Shown here: piece by piece, positions 1 through 9,063 of the stretch
Layout of the letters: every line of letters starts with the position of its first letter
Position numbering within the stretch: position 1 is the stretch's first letter
Assembly: GCA_947472795.1 (NCBI GenBank)
Contig: CANJBL010000001.1
Coordinates: 372,001-436,000 of the forward strand
DNA: 64,000 nt
Source of the DNA: Fidelibacterota bacterium
GTDB lineage: Bacteria; Pseudomonadota; Alphaproteobacteria; Rhodospirillales; Rhodospirillaceae
Reading direction: 5' to 3'
Position numbers and translations under genes: made by a program
Notes under the pieces: generated by a model
The model's input: the letters and a program-made list of their open reading frames with translations, nothing else
What the model was told of the DNA's origin: nothing
Database searches by the model: none

Positions 1-627
1 CTGGGCCGGCGCACCGGCCATGAGCCCGAGCCGCGCGAAACGCGGCGTGAAGAATTTACCCGCGGCTCTGACAATCGGGGGGCCGACAACGTCGTGAACC
101 TGCCGACCCCGCCCCAGCGCCGCAGCCGGGAAAGTGTTCTTTTGGATATCGAGCCGGCCTACCAGGGTACGCCGCTGGAAGCTGGCATGGTCCAGATCAA
201 GATGAGCGATCCCCATTTCTCGGCCACTGGATTCCTGCAAGGCGCGGCCAAGGCCTTTGAGATGATCGTCATGGCCTATGCCAAGCACGACACGGACACC
301 CTGAAGCCGCTGCTCTCCAGCGACGTCTATTCGCAATTCTCCGGCTCCATCCAGGAGCGCGAGGAACGCGGCGAGACCATGGAGACGGAACTCGTTGTGC
401 TCAAACCGGCGCGTTTCGAAAGCATCGAAGTGCAGGGCGACCGTGCGCTCATCGACGTGCGTTTCCAGAGCGAGCAGGTCAATATCGTGAAGGACAAGAC
501 CGGCGCTATCATCGAAGGCGACCGCGAGCACGTGAACAGCGTCACCGATGTCTGGACCTTCCAGCGCGAGCTTTCCACCTCTGATCCTAACTGGGTGTTG
601 ATTGCCACGCGTAGCGTCGAATCCTAA
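1..627 (+). CDS. Tim44-like domain protein (5' end outside window)
   Basis: The frame is open from base 1, so the start lies upstream; 208 residues are visible. The first residues (LGRRTGHE) match the segment that usually follows the N-terminal membrane anchor in alphaproteobacterial Tim44-like proteins. The rest is the Tim44-like fold, running from about residue 60 to the C-terminus and ending in a WVLIATRSVES tail. Homologues resemble mitochondrial import factor Tim44 and are thought to sit on the inner membrane; their bacterial role is poorly defined. A GTG at base 94 would give a shorter protein but would discard the conserved LGRRTG segment. The next gene is mltA, 51 bases downstream on the same strand, which is a common alphaproteobacterial order. 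Confidence 0.85.
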   Translation: MGRRTGHEPEPRETRREEFTRGSDNRGADNVVNLPTPPQRRSRESVLLDIEPAYQGTPLEAGMVQIKMSDPHFSATGFLQGAAKAFEMIVMAYAKHDTDTLKPLLSSDVYSQFSGSIQEREERGETMETELVVLKPARFESIEVQGDRALIDVRFQSEQVNIVKDKTGAIIEGDREHVNSVTDVWTFQRELSTSDPNWVLIATRSVES

Positions 628-678
628 CGGTTCCATGCGGCGCATCTTCGGCCTCGCGACACGTTTTCGCGTTCGCTC

Positions 679-1995
679 ATGAGTCCGATTGCCCGCCTTA
701 CCGGCATTGTTGTCATCGCCGTACTTTTTGGTGCCGCGCTTGGGGCCGGGCTCATGCGCCGGTTTCAGCCACCGCCGCCGCAAGAGGGCGTGGTGGTGTC
801 CGCCAAGGGCGAGCCCTCGGCGGTTTTCACACCCGTCGATATCAATGACCTGCCCGGCTGGACACAAGACTCCGTCGCGCAAGCCATGCCCGCGTTGAAG
901 CGCAGTTGCGCGCAATACAAAAACCTACCCGCCAACACCCTGATCGGCAGCGGCCTCATCTCAAGATCCGCAAAGGTTTGGCAAGGTGCGTGCAACGCTC
1001 TTGTGCTGGCTGGTGACAGTGACGCTTCCTTGCGCGCGGTGCTGGCGCGGGATTTCGTCAGTTACGCTGTGTCCAACTCCGACGGCAGTGGGCGTGCGCC
1101 CGGTAACCGGGGAACCTTCACGGGGTATTATGAAGCCGACCTTCACGGCTCGCTCGCCAAGGACGCCAACTATCAGGTGCCCATCTACGGGATGCCGCAC
1201 AATCTCGTCACGGTGAACGTCAAAGACTTCCTGCCCCCCTCGGCGCCCTTGCCGCGCGGCGTGCCCGATAAGCTGGTGGGCCGTCTGGTGCAAGAGTCCG
1301 GCGACAGTGCAGCGAGCCTAGGCGGCGGAACAATCAAACCCTTCTATACACGCTCCGAAATCGATGCCGACGGCGCCATCGCAGAGGATGCCGACGTGCT
1401 GCTGTGGGCGAACGATCCCGTGGCGGTACACATCCTGCACATCCAGGGCTCGGGCCGCGTAACGCTCTCCAACGGAGAAGTCGTGCGTGTGGGCTTCGCG
1501 GGCACCAACGGCCGCGCCTTCCGCGGCATCGGGAGCATTTTGATGGAAGCCGGCGAGTTGAAAGCGGGCGGCGCGTCCATGACAGATGTGCGCGAATGGC
1601 TGACCAAGCATCCCCAGGAAGCGGCCAAGTACATGAACCGCAATACGCGCTACATCTTTTTCCGCCGCCTGGATCCGGCGGAAGCCGAAGACGGCCCCAT
1701 CGGCGCCTTCGGTGTGTCGTTGACACCGCAGCGCTCCATCGCCGTGGACCGCAGCTATATCCCTCTGGGCGTTCCCGTGTGGCTCGATACTGTCGATCCC
1801 GACGGCATCGCGATCCAACGTCTTATGGTTGCCCAGGACGTCGGAACAGCAATCACAGGTCCGGTGCGCGCCGATTTCTTCTGGGGCCACGGCGAAGAAG
1901 CTTTCCGCAAAGCCGGCCGTATGAAGAGCAGCGGGCGGTATTTTGTCTTCATTCCCCGCCCCGATGCGGTGCAATCGGCCTCGGCCGCACCGTAG
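679..1995 (+). CDS. mltA: Membrane-bound lytic murein transglycosylase A
   Basis: This 438-residue protein cleaves the MurNAc-GlcNAc bond of peptidoglycan to give 1,6-anhydromuropeptides. Residues 5-25 form a hydrophobic signal anchor with no lipobox cysteine, so it is probably anchored by a TM helix and not by lipid. The MltA barrel shows GTFTGYYEADLHGS (about 145-158) and HIQGSGRVTL (about 254-263). The 3D-type C-terminal part carries AQDVGTAITGPVRADFFWG (385-403); Asp399 probably corresponds to the catalytic Asp of the family. No strong ribosome-binding site is visible before the ATG. It works upstream of AmpG-type muropeptide import, and an AmpG-like gene lies at 27.7 kb. Confidence 0.93.
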   Translation: MSPIARLTGIVVIAVLFGAALGAGLMRRFQPPPPQEGVVVSAKGEPSAVFTPVDINDLPGWTQDSVAQAMPALKRSCAQYKNLPANTLIGSGLISRSAKVWQGACNALVLAGDSDASLRAVLARDFVSYAVSNSDGSGRAPGNRGTFTGYYEADLHGSLAKDANYQVPIYGMPHNLVTVNVKDFLPPSAPLPRGVPDKLVGRLVQESGDSAASLGGGTIKPFYTRSEIDADGAIAEDADVLLWANDPVAVHILHIQGSGRVTLSNGEVVRVGFAGTNGRAFRGIGSILMEAGELKAGGASMTDVREWLTKHPQEAAKYMNRNTRYIFFRRLDPAEAEDGPIGAFGVSLTPQRSIAVDRSYIPLGVPVWLDTVDPDGIAIQRLMVAQDVGTAITGPVRADFFWGHGEEAFRKAGRMKSSGRYFVFIPRPDAVQSASAAP

Positions 1996-2022
1996 AGCCC
2001 GGCTTTGCCCGAAAACGGGCTC
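1995..2022 (+). terminator. Hairpin after mltA, possible terminator
   Basis: A 7-bp perfect inverted repeat (GAGCCCG, 1995-2001; CGGGCTC, 2016-2022) starts on the last base of the mltA stop codon. A nested alternative pairs GCCCG with CGGGC around an AAAA loop. No clear T-run follows, so it may stabilise the mRNA or act as a weak terminator. Confidence 0.3.
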
Positions 2023-2142
2023 CTCTCCTGTTCGTTTGGCCTGTTCCGTTTGGCGTTTAGATTCGGGTAAACATTCTTTCTTAGGATGGGGCCGCGGACC
2101 GCGGTAATACCGCGCGGCCTCGCGTTTTATTGGAGATTGGAT

Positions 2143-2709
2143 ATGGCTGAGGGCACAAAGCCGGAGAAAAAGCGCGACCGCGCCCTCTTCGCGCGCCTTG
2201 TGGAGTCCTATCAAGCCGACCGCGTCAGCGTTTTTGTCGACTTCGACCGTCTCAATAATCCTAAATCGCCCGTATGGAATCCCTGGGAGAACGTCGGCCC
2301 ACTCCTGATCATTCTTCTCGGCTCCATGGCGCTGATGATTTTCCTGCCCTGGCCCACGGGGGCCTTGATCGGTACGGCCGCCATGGTGCTGGGTGTGCTG
2401 TTCTATCTTTTTGTCATGCGGCCATGGATCGCGCAGCGCGTTTATCGCCGTGCCATCGAAGCCGCCACCGAGAACCTGCACAACTGGAATCTCTTGTGGA
2501 AGCTGGGCGGCCTCGTCATCACGCTTAACTATATGAACAAGACGCGCTGCGTGGCGCCCGACGGCGACTGGCGTGCGTTCGTCACACGTTATCTGCCCGA
2601 GATGGAGCTTGAGGGCGTCGAGGCCTACAACTCCTTCAAAAAAATGGAACGCCCCGACGAGCAGCAGAAGGAAAAAGAAGCCGCGCGCCTGCACGACCTG
2701 CAGATGTGA
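2143..2709 (+). CDS. Hypothetical two-TM membrane protein
   Basis: This 188-residue protein is not one I recognise. I chose the ATG at 2143 because GGAGA lies 8 bases upstream; an in-frame start at 2086 would add 19 unconvincing residues. The N-terminal 50 residues are charged, followed by two adjacent hydrophobic helices at about 51-70 and 72-92 with a short PWP turn, then a soluble C-terminal half ending in a Lys/Glu-rich helix. The topology suggests a helical hairpin in the inner membrane with both ends in the cytoplasm. It lies between mltA and an Smr gene, so an envelope role is possible but unproven. Confidence 0.7.
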   Translation: MAEGTKPEKKRDRALFARLVESYQADRVSVFVDFDRLNNPKSPVWNPWENVGPLLIILLGSMALMIFLPWPTGALIGTAAMVLGVLFYLFVMRPWIAQRVYRRAIEAATENLHNWNLLWKLGGLVITLNYMNKTRCVAPDGDWRAFVTRYLPEMELEGVEAYNSFKKMERPDEQQKEKEAARLHDLQM

Positions 2710-2760
2710 CGCTGCTTTTGGAAAGGCTTGGGTGCGCTGGCACCCAGGCTATAGTGCTTC

Positions 2761-3300
2761 ATGGCCCGCCGCGCTCTCACCTCCGACGATGAAAAAGTCT
2801 GGCGCTTTGTCACGCGCCAGGTGAACCCGCTGCATGAGCGCCGTCATCCGGAGACGGAAGACGCGCGTTCCGAAGATGATGTGCCGCAGGTTGTGACCCG
2901 GGCGCTGGAGGTTTCGCCGCCGCCGCGCGCCGCCCCACGCCCCTTATCGGCGCTGGTGCTTGGCGGCACCGCCGACATAGACCGACGCACGGCGCAGCGC
3001 TTTAAGCGCGGCGAGATGGCCGTGGACGGGCGCATCGATTTGCACGGACTCACGCTGGATCAAGCCCACGTGGCGCTGGTGTCCTTCGTGCGCAGTGCTG
3101 CGGCACGCGGGGACCGCTGCGTCGTGGTCGTGACCGGCAAAGGCAAGGCACCTGGCGTCGGCAAGATCAAGCGCGAGACGCCGCATTGGCTGAATCAGGC
3201 ACCGCTCAGGGGAGTGATCCTGGCCGTTTCGGAAGCGCGCCACCGCGACGGCGGTTCGGGCGCGTTGTATGTGCTGCTGAAGCGTAAGCGCGCCGAATAA
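2761..3300 (+). CDS. Smr/MutS2 C-terminal domain protein
   Basis: This 179-residue protein carries a C-terminal Smr domain (about residues 97-178) with the hallmark IDLHGLT motif followed by VVTGKGK and a closing GALYVLLKR strand. Stand-alone Smr domains are nicking nucleases that act on branched or structured DNA or RNA. The N-terminal half is polar, Pro/Arg-rich and probably disordered, as in alphaproteobacterial proteins of this type. It follows mltA and the two-TM gene, a linkage common in the group. The gene converges with xth, leaving 24 bases between the stops. Confidence 0.88.
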   Translation: MARRALTSDDEKVWRFVTRQVNPLHERRHPETEDARSEDDVPQVVTRALEVSPPPRAAPRPLSALVLGGTADIDRRTAQRFKRGEMAVDGRIDLHGLTLDQAHVALVSFVRSAAARGDRCVVVVTGKGKAPGVGKIKRETPHWLNQAPLRGVILAVSEARHRDGGSGALYVLLKRKRAE

Positions 3301-3324
3301 AAACCGATCAAGCGGGCGGCAGTT

Positions 3325-4116
3325 TCAGGACCCCAGCTTTAGAATCACAGGCACATGGTCCGAGGGCGGCGTCCAGTGACGAATGTCCGTCAGCACCTCG
3401 ACATTCGCGATCCGCTGTTTCAGCGGTTGTGTGACCCAGATGTGATCGAGGCGCCGGCCTTTGTTGGCAGCCTGCCAGTCGCCAGCGCGATAACTCCACC
3501 AGGTGAAGACCGGATCATTCTCCGGTACCACTTCGCGCAGCGTGTCGATGAATTGGAGCGAGCGCTTCATGCGCTCGAGGGCGGCGATCTCAATGGGTGT
3601 GTGGGTGACAATGCGCGAGAGTTTCACGTGATCCCAGACATCGGCGGGCAACGGCGCCACGTTGAAGTCGCCGGCGACGATCAAGGGATCGCGGTAGCCG
3701 TGACGGCCGGCGAAGTGGTCGGCCACCGTCTCGATGAACTTAAGCTTATGGGCGAACTTGGGATTGATCTCGGGGTCCGGCTCTTGCCCGCCCGCGGGCA
3801 CATAAAGGCTGTGCACCGAAAGGCCGGCGACGGTGGCGCTGATGTGGCGCGCGTCGGCGCGGTCGCAGTGATGGTGGCGGTCGATGTCGGTGAGCGGAAG
3901 ACGGGAGAGGATGGCAACGCCGTTGCGCCCGCCATAACCTGACAGCGCCTGGTGTTCATAACCCATGGCGCGTGCGGCCTCGCAAGGGAAGGCCTCGTCG
4001 CTGGCTTTGGTTTCCTGCAAGCAGATGACATCGGCATTGCTCGCCTCCGCCAGGCGCTCGAGTTGCGCCACGCGTTTGCGCACCGAGTTGATGTTCCAAG
4101 AGGCGATTGTCAGCAC
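3325..4116 (-). CDS. xth: Exodeoxyribonuclease III
   Basis: This AP endonuclease and 3'-5' exonuclease of the EEP superfamily acts in base-excision repair. The protein is 263 residues from a GTG at 4116, which places the canonical LTIASWNINSVRKR strand at the N-terminus; a longer frame back to 4317 would add 67 residues that run through a terminator hairpin. Family motifs include CLQETKA (metal-binding Glu), SLYVPAGG, IVAGDFNVAP and a C-terminal SDHVPVIL (catalytic Asp-His pair). An extra TWWSYRAGDWQAANKGRRLDHIW block binds the AP site. It lies downstream of ftsK-lolA, but the intervening terminator suggests it has its own promoter. Confidence 0.93.
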   Translation of the reverse strand: MLTIASWNINSVRKRVAQLERLAEASNADVICLQETKASDEAFPCEAARAMGYEHQALSGYGGRNGVAILSRLPLTDIDRHHHCDRADARHISATVAGLSVHSLYVPAGGQEPDPEINPKFAHKLKFIETVADHFAGRHGYRDPLIVAGDFNVAPLPADVWDHVKLSRIVTHTPIEIAALERMKRSLQFIDTLREVVPENDPVFTWWSYRAGDWQAANKGRRLDHIWVTQPLKQRIANVEVLTDIRHWTPPSDHVPVILKLGS

Positions 4117-4152
4117 GGATGCAAAACCAGATAAGCGGGCCTCAAATAAAAC

Positions 4153-4181
4153 GGCGCCCGGTGTGGGGGACACCGGGCGCC
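4153..4181 (-). terminator. Rho-independent terminator upstream of xth
   Basis: A perfect 12-bp stem (GGCGCCCGGTGT, 4153-4164; its complement, 4170-4181) closes a 5-base loop. Read on the minus strand it is followed by GTTTTATTTGAG. It would end transcripts from the ftsK-lolA direction, and the stop codon of the small ORF at 4181-4411 abuts it. Confidence 0.75.
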
Positions 4182-4411
4182 TAACGGAGTGCCCAGGATG
4201 GCAGGGGATACCATCTCGAGCGGGGCGTCTGACACCATTGCGATGACGACGCTTCGTAAGACCAGATATAGGAGCGCTTTGGGCCTTCGCAAATACTCGT
4301 GGTTGCATACCCGCCATGCATCGCGCGCATCAGCCATCGCGTATATTTGAGCAGGAAATTCAAGATGTTGCGCGAAGCCACCCGATAGAGAAGCCCGGGG
4401 CGGGCATTCAC
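4181..4411 (-). CDS. Possible small Trp/Tyr-rich protein (76 aa)
   Basis: This is an open frame between lolA and the terminator, from a GTG at 4411 to a TAG whose last base meets the terminator stem. I do not recognise the protein. It is basic, with a hydrophobic first third and a C-terminal half rich in Trp, Tyr and Ser. Third codon positions are GC-biased over most of its length, as expected for real genes here, but there is no strong ribosome-binding site. A start at an internal ATG (MRAMHGG) is also possible. If it is not a gene, this roughly 290-base interval is untranslated 3' sequence of lolA. Confidence 0.3.
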   Translation of the reverse strand: MNARPGLLYRVASRNILNFLLKYTRWLMRAMHGGYATTSICEGPKRSYIWSYEASSSQWCQTPRSRWYPLPSWALR

Positions 4412-4469
4412 GTTTTCGGGAGCACTGGGGGAAGGCGGTTAACGCCAGAGCGAGAGCGGATCGACTCGG

Positions 4470-5096
4470 TTAGTTGCGGTCGCCGCGATCGCCGCTTTTG
4501 CGGGTGTCGTAGCGGAACAAGTCCTTGTCCAGCGCCACACCCAGCTTCGGATCAGACAGTGTGACGCGCACCTCTTTGTTCTGCGCATCCAGCACGCGCC
4601 ACTGCTTCAGCTCGAAGGGAGCGTCGGTGAAAACCATGGTGAGCTTGCCGGCCGATGGGTCCTTGGCCATGGAGGTGGTGATCTCAACAATGCCGGGACC
4701 GAGTCTGATGCCGTTCAGTTTCACGCCGGGATCGGTGAAGGAAAGATTTTCCTTCAGCAAAAGGCCCGCGGGCGTGTCGTCGAGGCTGATATGGCTGACA
4801 TCTTTCATCTGCGTGTCGACGTAGATGAGGAAGACGCCGTCAGCCACCATCAACATGGGTGTCGGCGGGTCATAGACCAGGCGCATCTTGCCGGGCCGCG
4901 AGACATAAAGATCGCCCTCGTGGCTGCCGCCATCGGGGTTCACTTGCAGGAAGCGGGACTTCAAGGTTTTGACGCCGTTGAGATAAGCCTCGGCCTTCTT
5001 GAGGGCAGCGGTTTCCGCCTCTGTCAGGGCGTAAGCTGGCAGCGCCGCGGTAAGAGCAGCGGCGGCGGTGAGAGATATGAAGGATCTACGCAACAT
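4470..5096 (-). CDS. lolA: Outer-membrane lipoprotein carrier protein LolA
   Basis: This periplasmic chaperone carries lipoproteins from the LolCDE complex to the outer membrane. The protein is 208 residues from the ATG at 5096; a TTG six codons earlier is less likely. A signal peptide covers about residues 1-24 and ends at AYA-LTEAE. The LolA fold follows, with FLQVNPDGGSHEGDLYVSRPGKMRLVYDPP (split here: FLQVNPDGGSHEGDLY then VSRPGKMRLVYDPP), as in the family where an aromatic-rich strand lines the hydrophobic cavity. The C-terminus is charged. It sits 106 bases downstream of ftsK on the same strand, an order seen in many alphaproteobacteria. Confidence 0.9.
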   Translation of the reverse strand: MLRRSFISLTAAAALTAALPAYALTEAETAALKKAEAYLNGVKTLKSRFLQVNPDGGSHEGDLYVSRPGKMRLVYDPPTPMLMVADGVFLIYVDTQMKDVSHISLDDTPAGLLLKENLSFTDPGVKLNGIRLGPGIVEITTSMAKDPSAGKLTMVFTDAPFELKQWRVLDAQNKEVRVTLSDPKLGVALDKDLFRYDTRKSGDRGDRN

Positions 5097-5149
5097 GCAG
5101 AGTGAAACGCCCAAAGCCCCAGAGTGTTCGCCTTAAAAGCGAAGTCTTA

Positions 5150-5209
5150 CAGATAGTCTCACACTATGGCGGCGATAAGGCCGAGTCCATCCGCAGATAG
5201 CCTCACATT
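5150..5209. repeat. Short direct repeat across the ftsK stop codon
   Basis: CAGATAGTCTCACACT (5150-5165) and CAGATAGCCTCACATT (5194-5209) match at 14 of 16 positions and are offset by 44 bases. The second copy contains the ftsK stop codon; the first lies in the spacer before lolA. No function is apparent. Confidence 0.5.
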
Positions 5210-7647
5210 TCTTGGGACGGCGGCAGCAGGACTTCGCGTTTGCCCACATGGTTGGCCTTGGAAATCATGCCCTGCTGTTCCATCTCCTCGATGATCTTGG
5301 CGGCGCGGTTATAGCCGATGGACAGATGGCGCTGGATGAAGCTGGTGGACGCCTTGCGCTCGCGGGCGACAAGGGCCACGGCTTGATCGAGCAGGCCGTC
5401 ACCTGACGAGGTGTTGCCGCCCGGCCCACCGGCAAAGCCCGGCACGTCGTCCATGTCGTTCTCTTCGGTGACGGCTTCGACATAGTCCGGCTGCGATTGA
5501 TCGCGCAGGTGGCGGGTGACTTCCTCCACTTCCTTGTCGCTGACAAAAGGTCCGTGCACGCGCGTGATGCGTCCGCCGGCAGCCATATAGAGCATGTCGC
5601 CCTGACCCAAGAGCTGTTCGGCGCCCTGCTCGCCCAGGATGGTGCGGCTGTCGATCTTGCTGGTGACCTGGAAGCTGATGCGTGTGGGGAAGTTTGCCTT
5701 GATGGTGCCGGTGATGACATCGACGCTGGGGCGCTGTGTGGCCATGATGACGTGAATGCCGGCGGCGCGCGCCATCTGCGCGAGGCGCTGTACGGCGGCT
5801 TCCACGTCCTTGCCGGCGACCAGCATGAGGTCGGCCATTTCGTCGATGATGACGACGATGTAGGGCAGCGGCGTGAGATCGAGGTCCTGTTCTTCATAGA
5901 TGGGCTTGCCGGTGCCGGGATCGAAGCCGGTCTGCACCGTGCGCTTTAGGGCCGTGCCCTTCTTGGAGGCTTCCTGCAGGCGCTGGTTATAGCCGGCGAT
6001 ATTGCGCACCGAGAGCTGCGACATGGCGCGGTAACGGTTTTCCATTTCGCGCACGGCCCACTTCAGCGCCATCACCGCCTTGCCGGGTTCGGTGACGACG
6101 GGGGCCAGCAGATGCGGGATGCCGTCGTATACGGACAATTCCAACATCTTTGGATCGATCATGATCAGGCGCACGTCGGCGGGCGTGTTGCGATAGAGCA
6201 GCGACATAATCATGGTGTTGATGGCCACCGACTTGCCCGAACCGGTTGTGCCGGCGACGAGCAGGTGCGGCATGCGCGACAGATCGGCGAGCACCGGCGC
6301 GCCGCCGATGTCTTTGCCGAGCGCGATCACAAGCTTACCGTCGCTCTTCTCGAATTCTTCCGCCGCCAATTGTTCGCGCAAGTACACGGTCTCGCGGGTG
6401 GCGTTGGGCAGTTCGATGCCGATGACGCTGCGCCCCGGCACGACGGCGATGCGTACGGCGACCGCGCTCATGGAGCGGGCGATATCGTCAGCCAGGGAAA
6501 CAACGCGGGACGTTTTCGTGCCGGGCGCGGGCTCCAATTCGTAGAGCGTGACCACAGGGCCCGGGCGCACCTTGGTGATCTGACCCTTGATGCCGAAATC
6601 ATCGAGCACGGATTCCAACATGCGCGCGTTGCTTTCCAAGGCTTCGCGGCTGATGACCTTGCTGGCCTTCTCCGGCGGCGGGGCAGCGAGCACTTCCAGG
6701 TGCGGCAGCTCGAAGCCCTTGCTGGAGGACGGCAGCAAACTTCCCTGGCGCGCTTCCATCTCGCGCTTGGAGGGCTTGGCGGCTTTCGCGCGCGGCGTGA
6801 CGACGGCGGTTTCCTTGGGCTTTGGTGCCTCCACTTCGAAAGCTTGAACAGGCGCTTCGTCTTCCGCCTCGGGCTCTTCGGCTTCGACGTCGGCAACGGA
6901 TTCGCGGCGCACGCGTTTAGCCGGGGCTTTCTCTTCCGCTGTTTCTTCGTGGGCGCTGCGGCGCGCGGCAATCCAATCGGCGAAGGATTCAATAAGGCGC
7001 ATGATGCCGCCGCCGACGGCTACACCGGTCTGACCGGCCCGCATGGCGGCACGACCCGCGGTGGCGGGCTTCACGGTCATGGACCAAAGTGCTGTGAACA
7101 CGCCGGCCACACCGGCCACGGCGGCGACGGCAAAGCGCACGAAGCCGGCAGCAACGGGGTCCAGCGTTTGCAGAAGGTGACGATTGGCGGTGAGGTCCAG
7201 CAGCACTTGGCCGGCGGAGCCACCGAACCCGGCGTTGATGGGCCACAGATCGGGCGCGGGGATTTCCTCTAACCCCATGGCGAGCAACAGAGCGGCGCCG
7301 AGGGCGGCAACGGTGCGCAGCCACAGCCAAGAAACAGCTTCGCCGCGCGTGAGGCGCAGAGCCCAGGATCCGATCACCAGCACAAACAACAGCGAAGCCA
7401 ACCCCGCCGTCTGCAGGGCGGCGTCAGCCATGATGGCGCCGGGCATGCCCAGCGCATTCTGCGGCGCCTGCGTGGTGGCAGTGTTGAAGGAAGGATCCGT
7501 CGGCGAATAGGTGATGAGTGCGATCAGCACCGCCGCACAGAAGGCCAGAACCGTCGAACCCGCCGTAAAAAGTGCGCTGCGCTTCAGCATCGCAGCCCAC
7601 GCGGGCGGCAGGAACGGAACGTTCTGAGTGCGGACGGCGGTGTTCAT
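5203..7647 (-). CDS. ftsK: DNA translocase FtsK
   Basis: This septal ATP-driven DNA pump clears and resolves chromosome termini at division. The protein is 814 residues from the ATG at 7647, which is preceded by AGGA; a start at 7668 adds seven residues. Four TM helices occupy roughly the first 195 residues, followed by a charged, Glu/Ala/Pro-rich linker to about residue 320. The motor domain has Walker A GTTGSGKS (466-473) and Walker [14 protein letters not shown]-terminal winged-helix gamma domain ([20 protein letters not shown]) reads KOPS-type sequences. The linker is short compared with E. coli FtsK. The aminotransferase gene ends 33 bases upstream, so the two are probably co-transcribed. 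Confidence 0.96.
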   Translation of the reverse strand: MNTAVRTQNVPFLPPAWAAMLKRSALFTAGSTVLAFCAAVLIALITYSPTDPSFNTATTQAPQNALGMPGAIMADAALQTAGLASLLFVLVIGSWALRLTRGEAVSWLWLRTVAALGAALLLAMGLEEIPAPDLWPINAGFGGSAGQVLLDLTANRHLLQTLDPVAAGFVRFAVAAVAGVAGVFTALWSMTVKPATAGRAAMRAGQTGVAVGGGIMRLIESFADWIAARRSAHEETAEEKAPAKRVRRESVADVEAEEPEAEDEAPVQAFEVEAPKPKETAVVTPRAKAAKPSKREMEARQGSLLPSSSKGFELPHLEVLAAPPPEKASKVISREALESNARMLESVLDDFGIKGQITKVRPGPVVTLYELEPAPGTKTSRVVSLADDIARSMSAVAVRIAVVPGRSVIGIELPNATRETVYLREQLAAEEFEKSDGKLVIALGKDIGGAPVLADLSRMPHLLVAGTTGSGKSVAINTMIMSLLYRNTPADVRLIMIDPKMLELSVYDGIPHLLAPVVTEPGKAVMALKWAVREMENRYRAMSQLSVRNIAGYNQRLQEASKKGTALKRTVQTGFDPGTGKPIYEEQDLDLTPLPYIVVIIDEMADLMLVAGKDVEAAVQRLAQMARAAGIHVIMATQRPSVDVITGTIKANFPTRISFQVTSKIDSRTILGEQGAEQLLGQGDMLYMAAGGRITRVHGPFVSDKEVEEVTRHLRDQSQPDYVEAVTEENDMDDVPGFAGGPGGNTSSGDGLLDQAVALVARERKASTSFIQRHLSIGYNRAAKIIEEMEQQGMISKANHVGKREVLLPPSQEM

Positions 7648-7680
7648 GGACCAGTTTCCTATAATCAAAACATATCGGGT

Positions 7681-8877
7681 CTAAAGCGTATCAAGCGTGT
7701 GTTTCATGCGGGCGAGCGCACTCTCGGTGCGCGCACGGTCGTGCACCAAGGCAACGCGGATATAGGCGCTGCCGGGATTTGTGTTCTTGTCAGTGCGTGC
7801 GAGATAACCGCCGGGCAGAACTTTGACCCCGGCTTTGCTCCATAGTGCTTTCGTGGCGGCTTCACCGTCGCCCACATCGAGCCACAGGAAGAAACCGCCG
7901 GCGGGACGATAGAAACCGTAGGCGTTTCCAAAAATACGCGCGGCATCTTCGCTTTTCGCGCGGTAGAGATGCCGGTTCTCTTCGACGTGCGTTTCGTCGC
8001 GCCAAAGGGCAGCCGCAGCAGCCATGAGGGGCAGCGGTTGCACCGCGCCACCATGGGCGCGCAGTTTGGAGAACTTGGCGATGAGATCGGCGTCGCCCGC
8101 GACAAAGCCAGCACGTAAGCCCGGGACGCTGGAGCGTTTGGACAGCGAGTTGAAGACGAGCACGTTCTTCATGCCTTCCCCGAGGGCGGCGCACGCTTCG
8201 AGTGCACCGGCGGGCGGGGTGTCGGTGTAAATCTCGGAGTAGCACTCGTCGGAAATCAGAACGAAGTCGTGTTTGCGCGCGAGACGGATGGCGTCCTTCA
8301 GCACATCGAGGCTGGCGATGGTGCCTTGCGGATTGGCCGGCGTGCAGAGGTAGGCCATGGCCGTGCGCGCGAGATCAACAGGCGCGACGCCAGCATAATC
8401 TGGCAGGAAGCCAGAGGTCTTGGTGGCGGGTACGAAGATGGGCTCGGCACCGCTCATGACGGCCGCGCCGAAATAGACCTGATAGAAGGGATTGGGCATC
8501 AGCACGCTTGGCGCACGGCCATTCTTCTCGGGCGGTACGCAAAGCTGCGCGGCCATGAATAGCGCTTCGCGGCTTCCGGCCACAGGCAGGACATGACGCT
8601 CGGGATCGAGAAATCCACTGGGAAGGCCGTAACGGCGGTCGCACCAGGCGGCGACGGCGGCGCGGTAGTCGGGCGTGCCAGCCGTGGGCGGGTATTTGCC
8701 CCAGTCCGAGGTGTTCCTGGCCAGGGTTTCCAAGAGCAGGGCCGGCGGGGTGTGCTGCGGCTCGCCGATGGACATGATGATCTGGGGGGCGTTTTCCGGC
8801 GGGGAAACGCCCGCCAGCAGCGCGGTCAGGCGCTGAAACGGATATTCCGTCAGTCCATCCAAACGGGTGTTGTACAT
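7681..8877 (-). CDS. Fold-type I aminotransferase, probable N-succinyldiaminopimelate aminotransferase
   Basis: This 398-residue PLP enzyme belongs to the aspartate aminotransferase family. Its N-terminus (YPFQRLTALLAG, SIGEPQH) and overall layout match alphaproteobacterial DapC, which transfers an amino group in the succinylase branch of lysine and diaminopimelate synthesis. Visible motifs are GKYPPTAGTPDYR, the cofactor-binding LPVAGSREALF, NPFYQVYFGA, CTPANPQGT, SDECYSEIY and the Schiff-base lysine in NSLSKRSSVPGLRAG. It is followed by ftsK in the same direction. Substrate specificity cannot be proved from sequence, and other aminotransferases of this subgroup share these motifs. A dapB gene lies at 20.4 kb. 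Confidence 0.8.
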   Translation of the reverse strand: MYNTRLDGLTEYPFQRLTALLAGVSPPENAPQIIMSIGEPQHTPPALLLETLARNTSDWGKYPPTAGTPDYRAAVAAWCDRRYGLPSGFLDPERHVLPVAGSREALFMAAQLCVPPEKNGRAPSVLMPNPFYQVYFGAAVMSGAEPIFVPATKTSGFLPDYAGVAPVDLARTAMAYLCTPANPQGTIASLDVLKDAIRLARKHDFVLISDECYSEIYTDTPPAGALEACAALGEGMKNVLVFNSLSKRSSVPGLRAGFVAGDADLIAKFSKLRAHGGAVQPLPLMAAAAALWRDETHVEENRHLYRAKSEDAARIFGNAYGFYRPAGGFFLWLDVGDGEAATKALWSKAGVKVLPGGYLARTDKNTNPGSAYIRVALVHDRARTESALARMKHTLDTL

Positions 8878-9063
8878 CGCGCCCTTAACCGCCTCACGCC
8901 CCTCATCGGGAAGCTTGACGGAGCAAGGTATACGAAGCGTAAAGAAAAGGCAAAAAATCTCTATTTTTCAGTAGGCTCTGCCTGACTCTTGAGGCTTTAC
9001 ATAAGTCACTTTAAGACTCTTCAGATGACGATATAACCCATTGAAATAAATACAACTATTCCG

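Noticed and set aside
1318-2694. Open minus-strand frame of about 458 codons opposite mltA and the two-TM gene
   Set aside because: It is antisense to genes with clear family motifs, and its His/Gly/Arg-rich composition is typical of shadow frames in GC-rich DNA.
6112-7272. Open plus-strand frame of about 386 codons opposite ftsK
   Set aside because: Antisense to a certain gene, rich in His, Arg and Gly and with no domain likeness.
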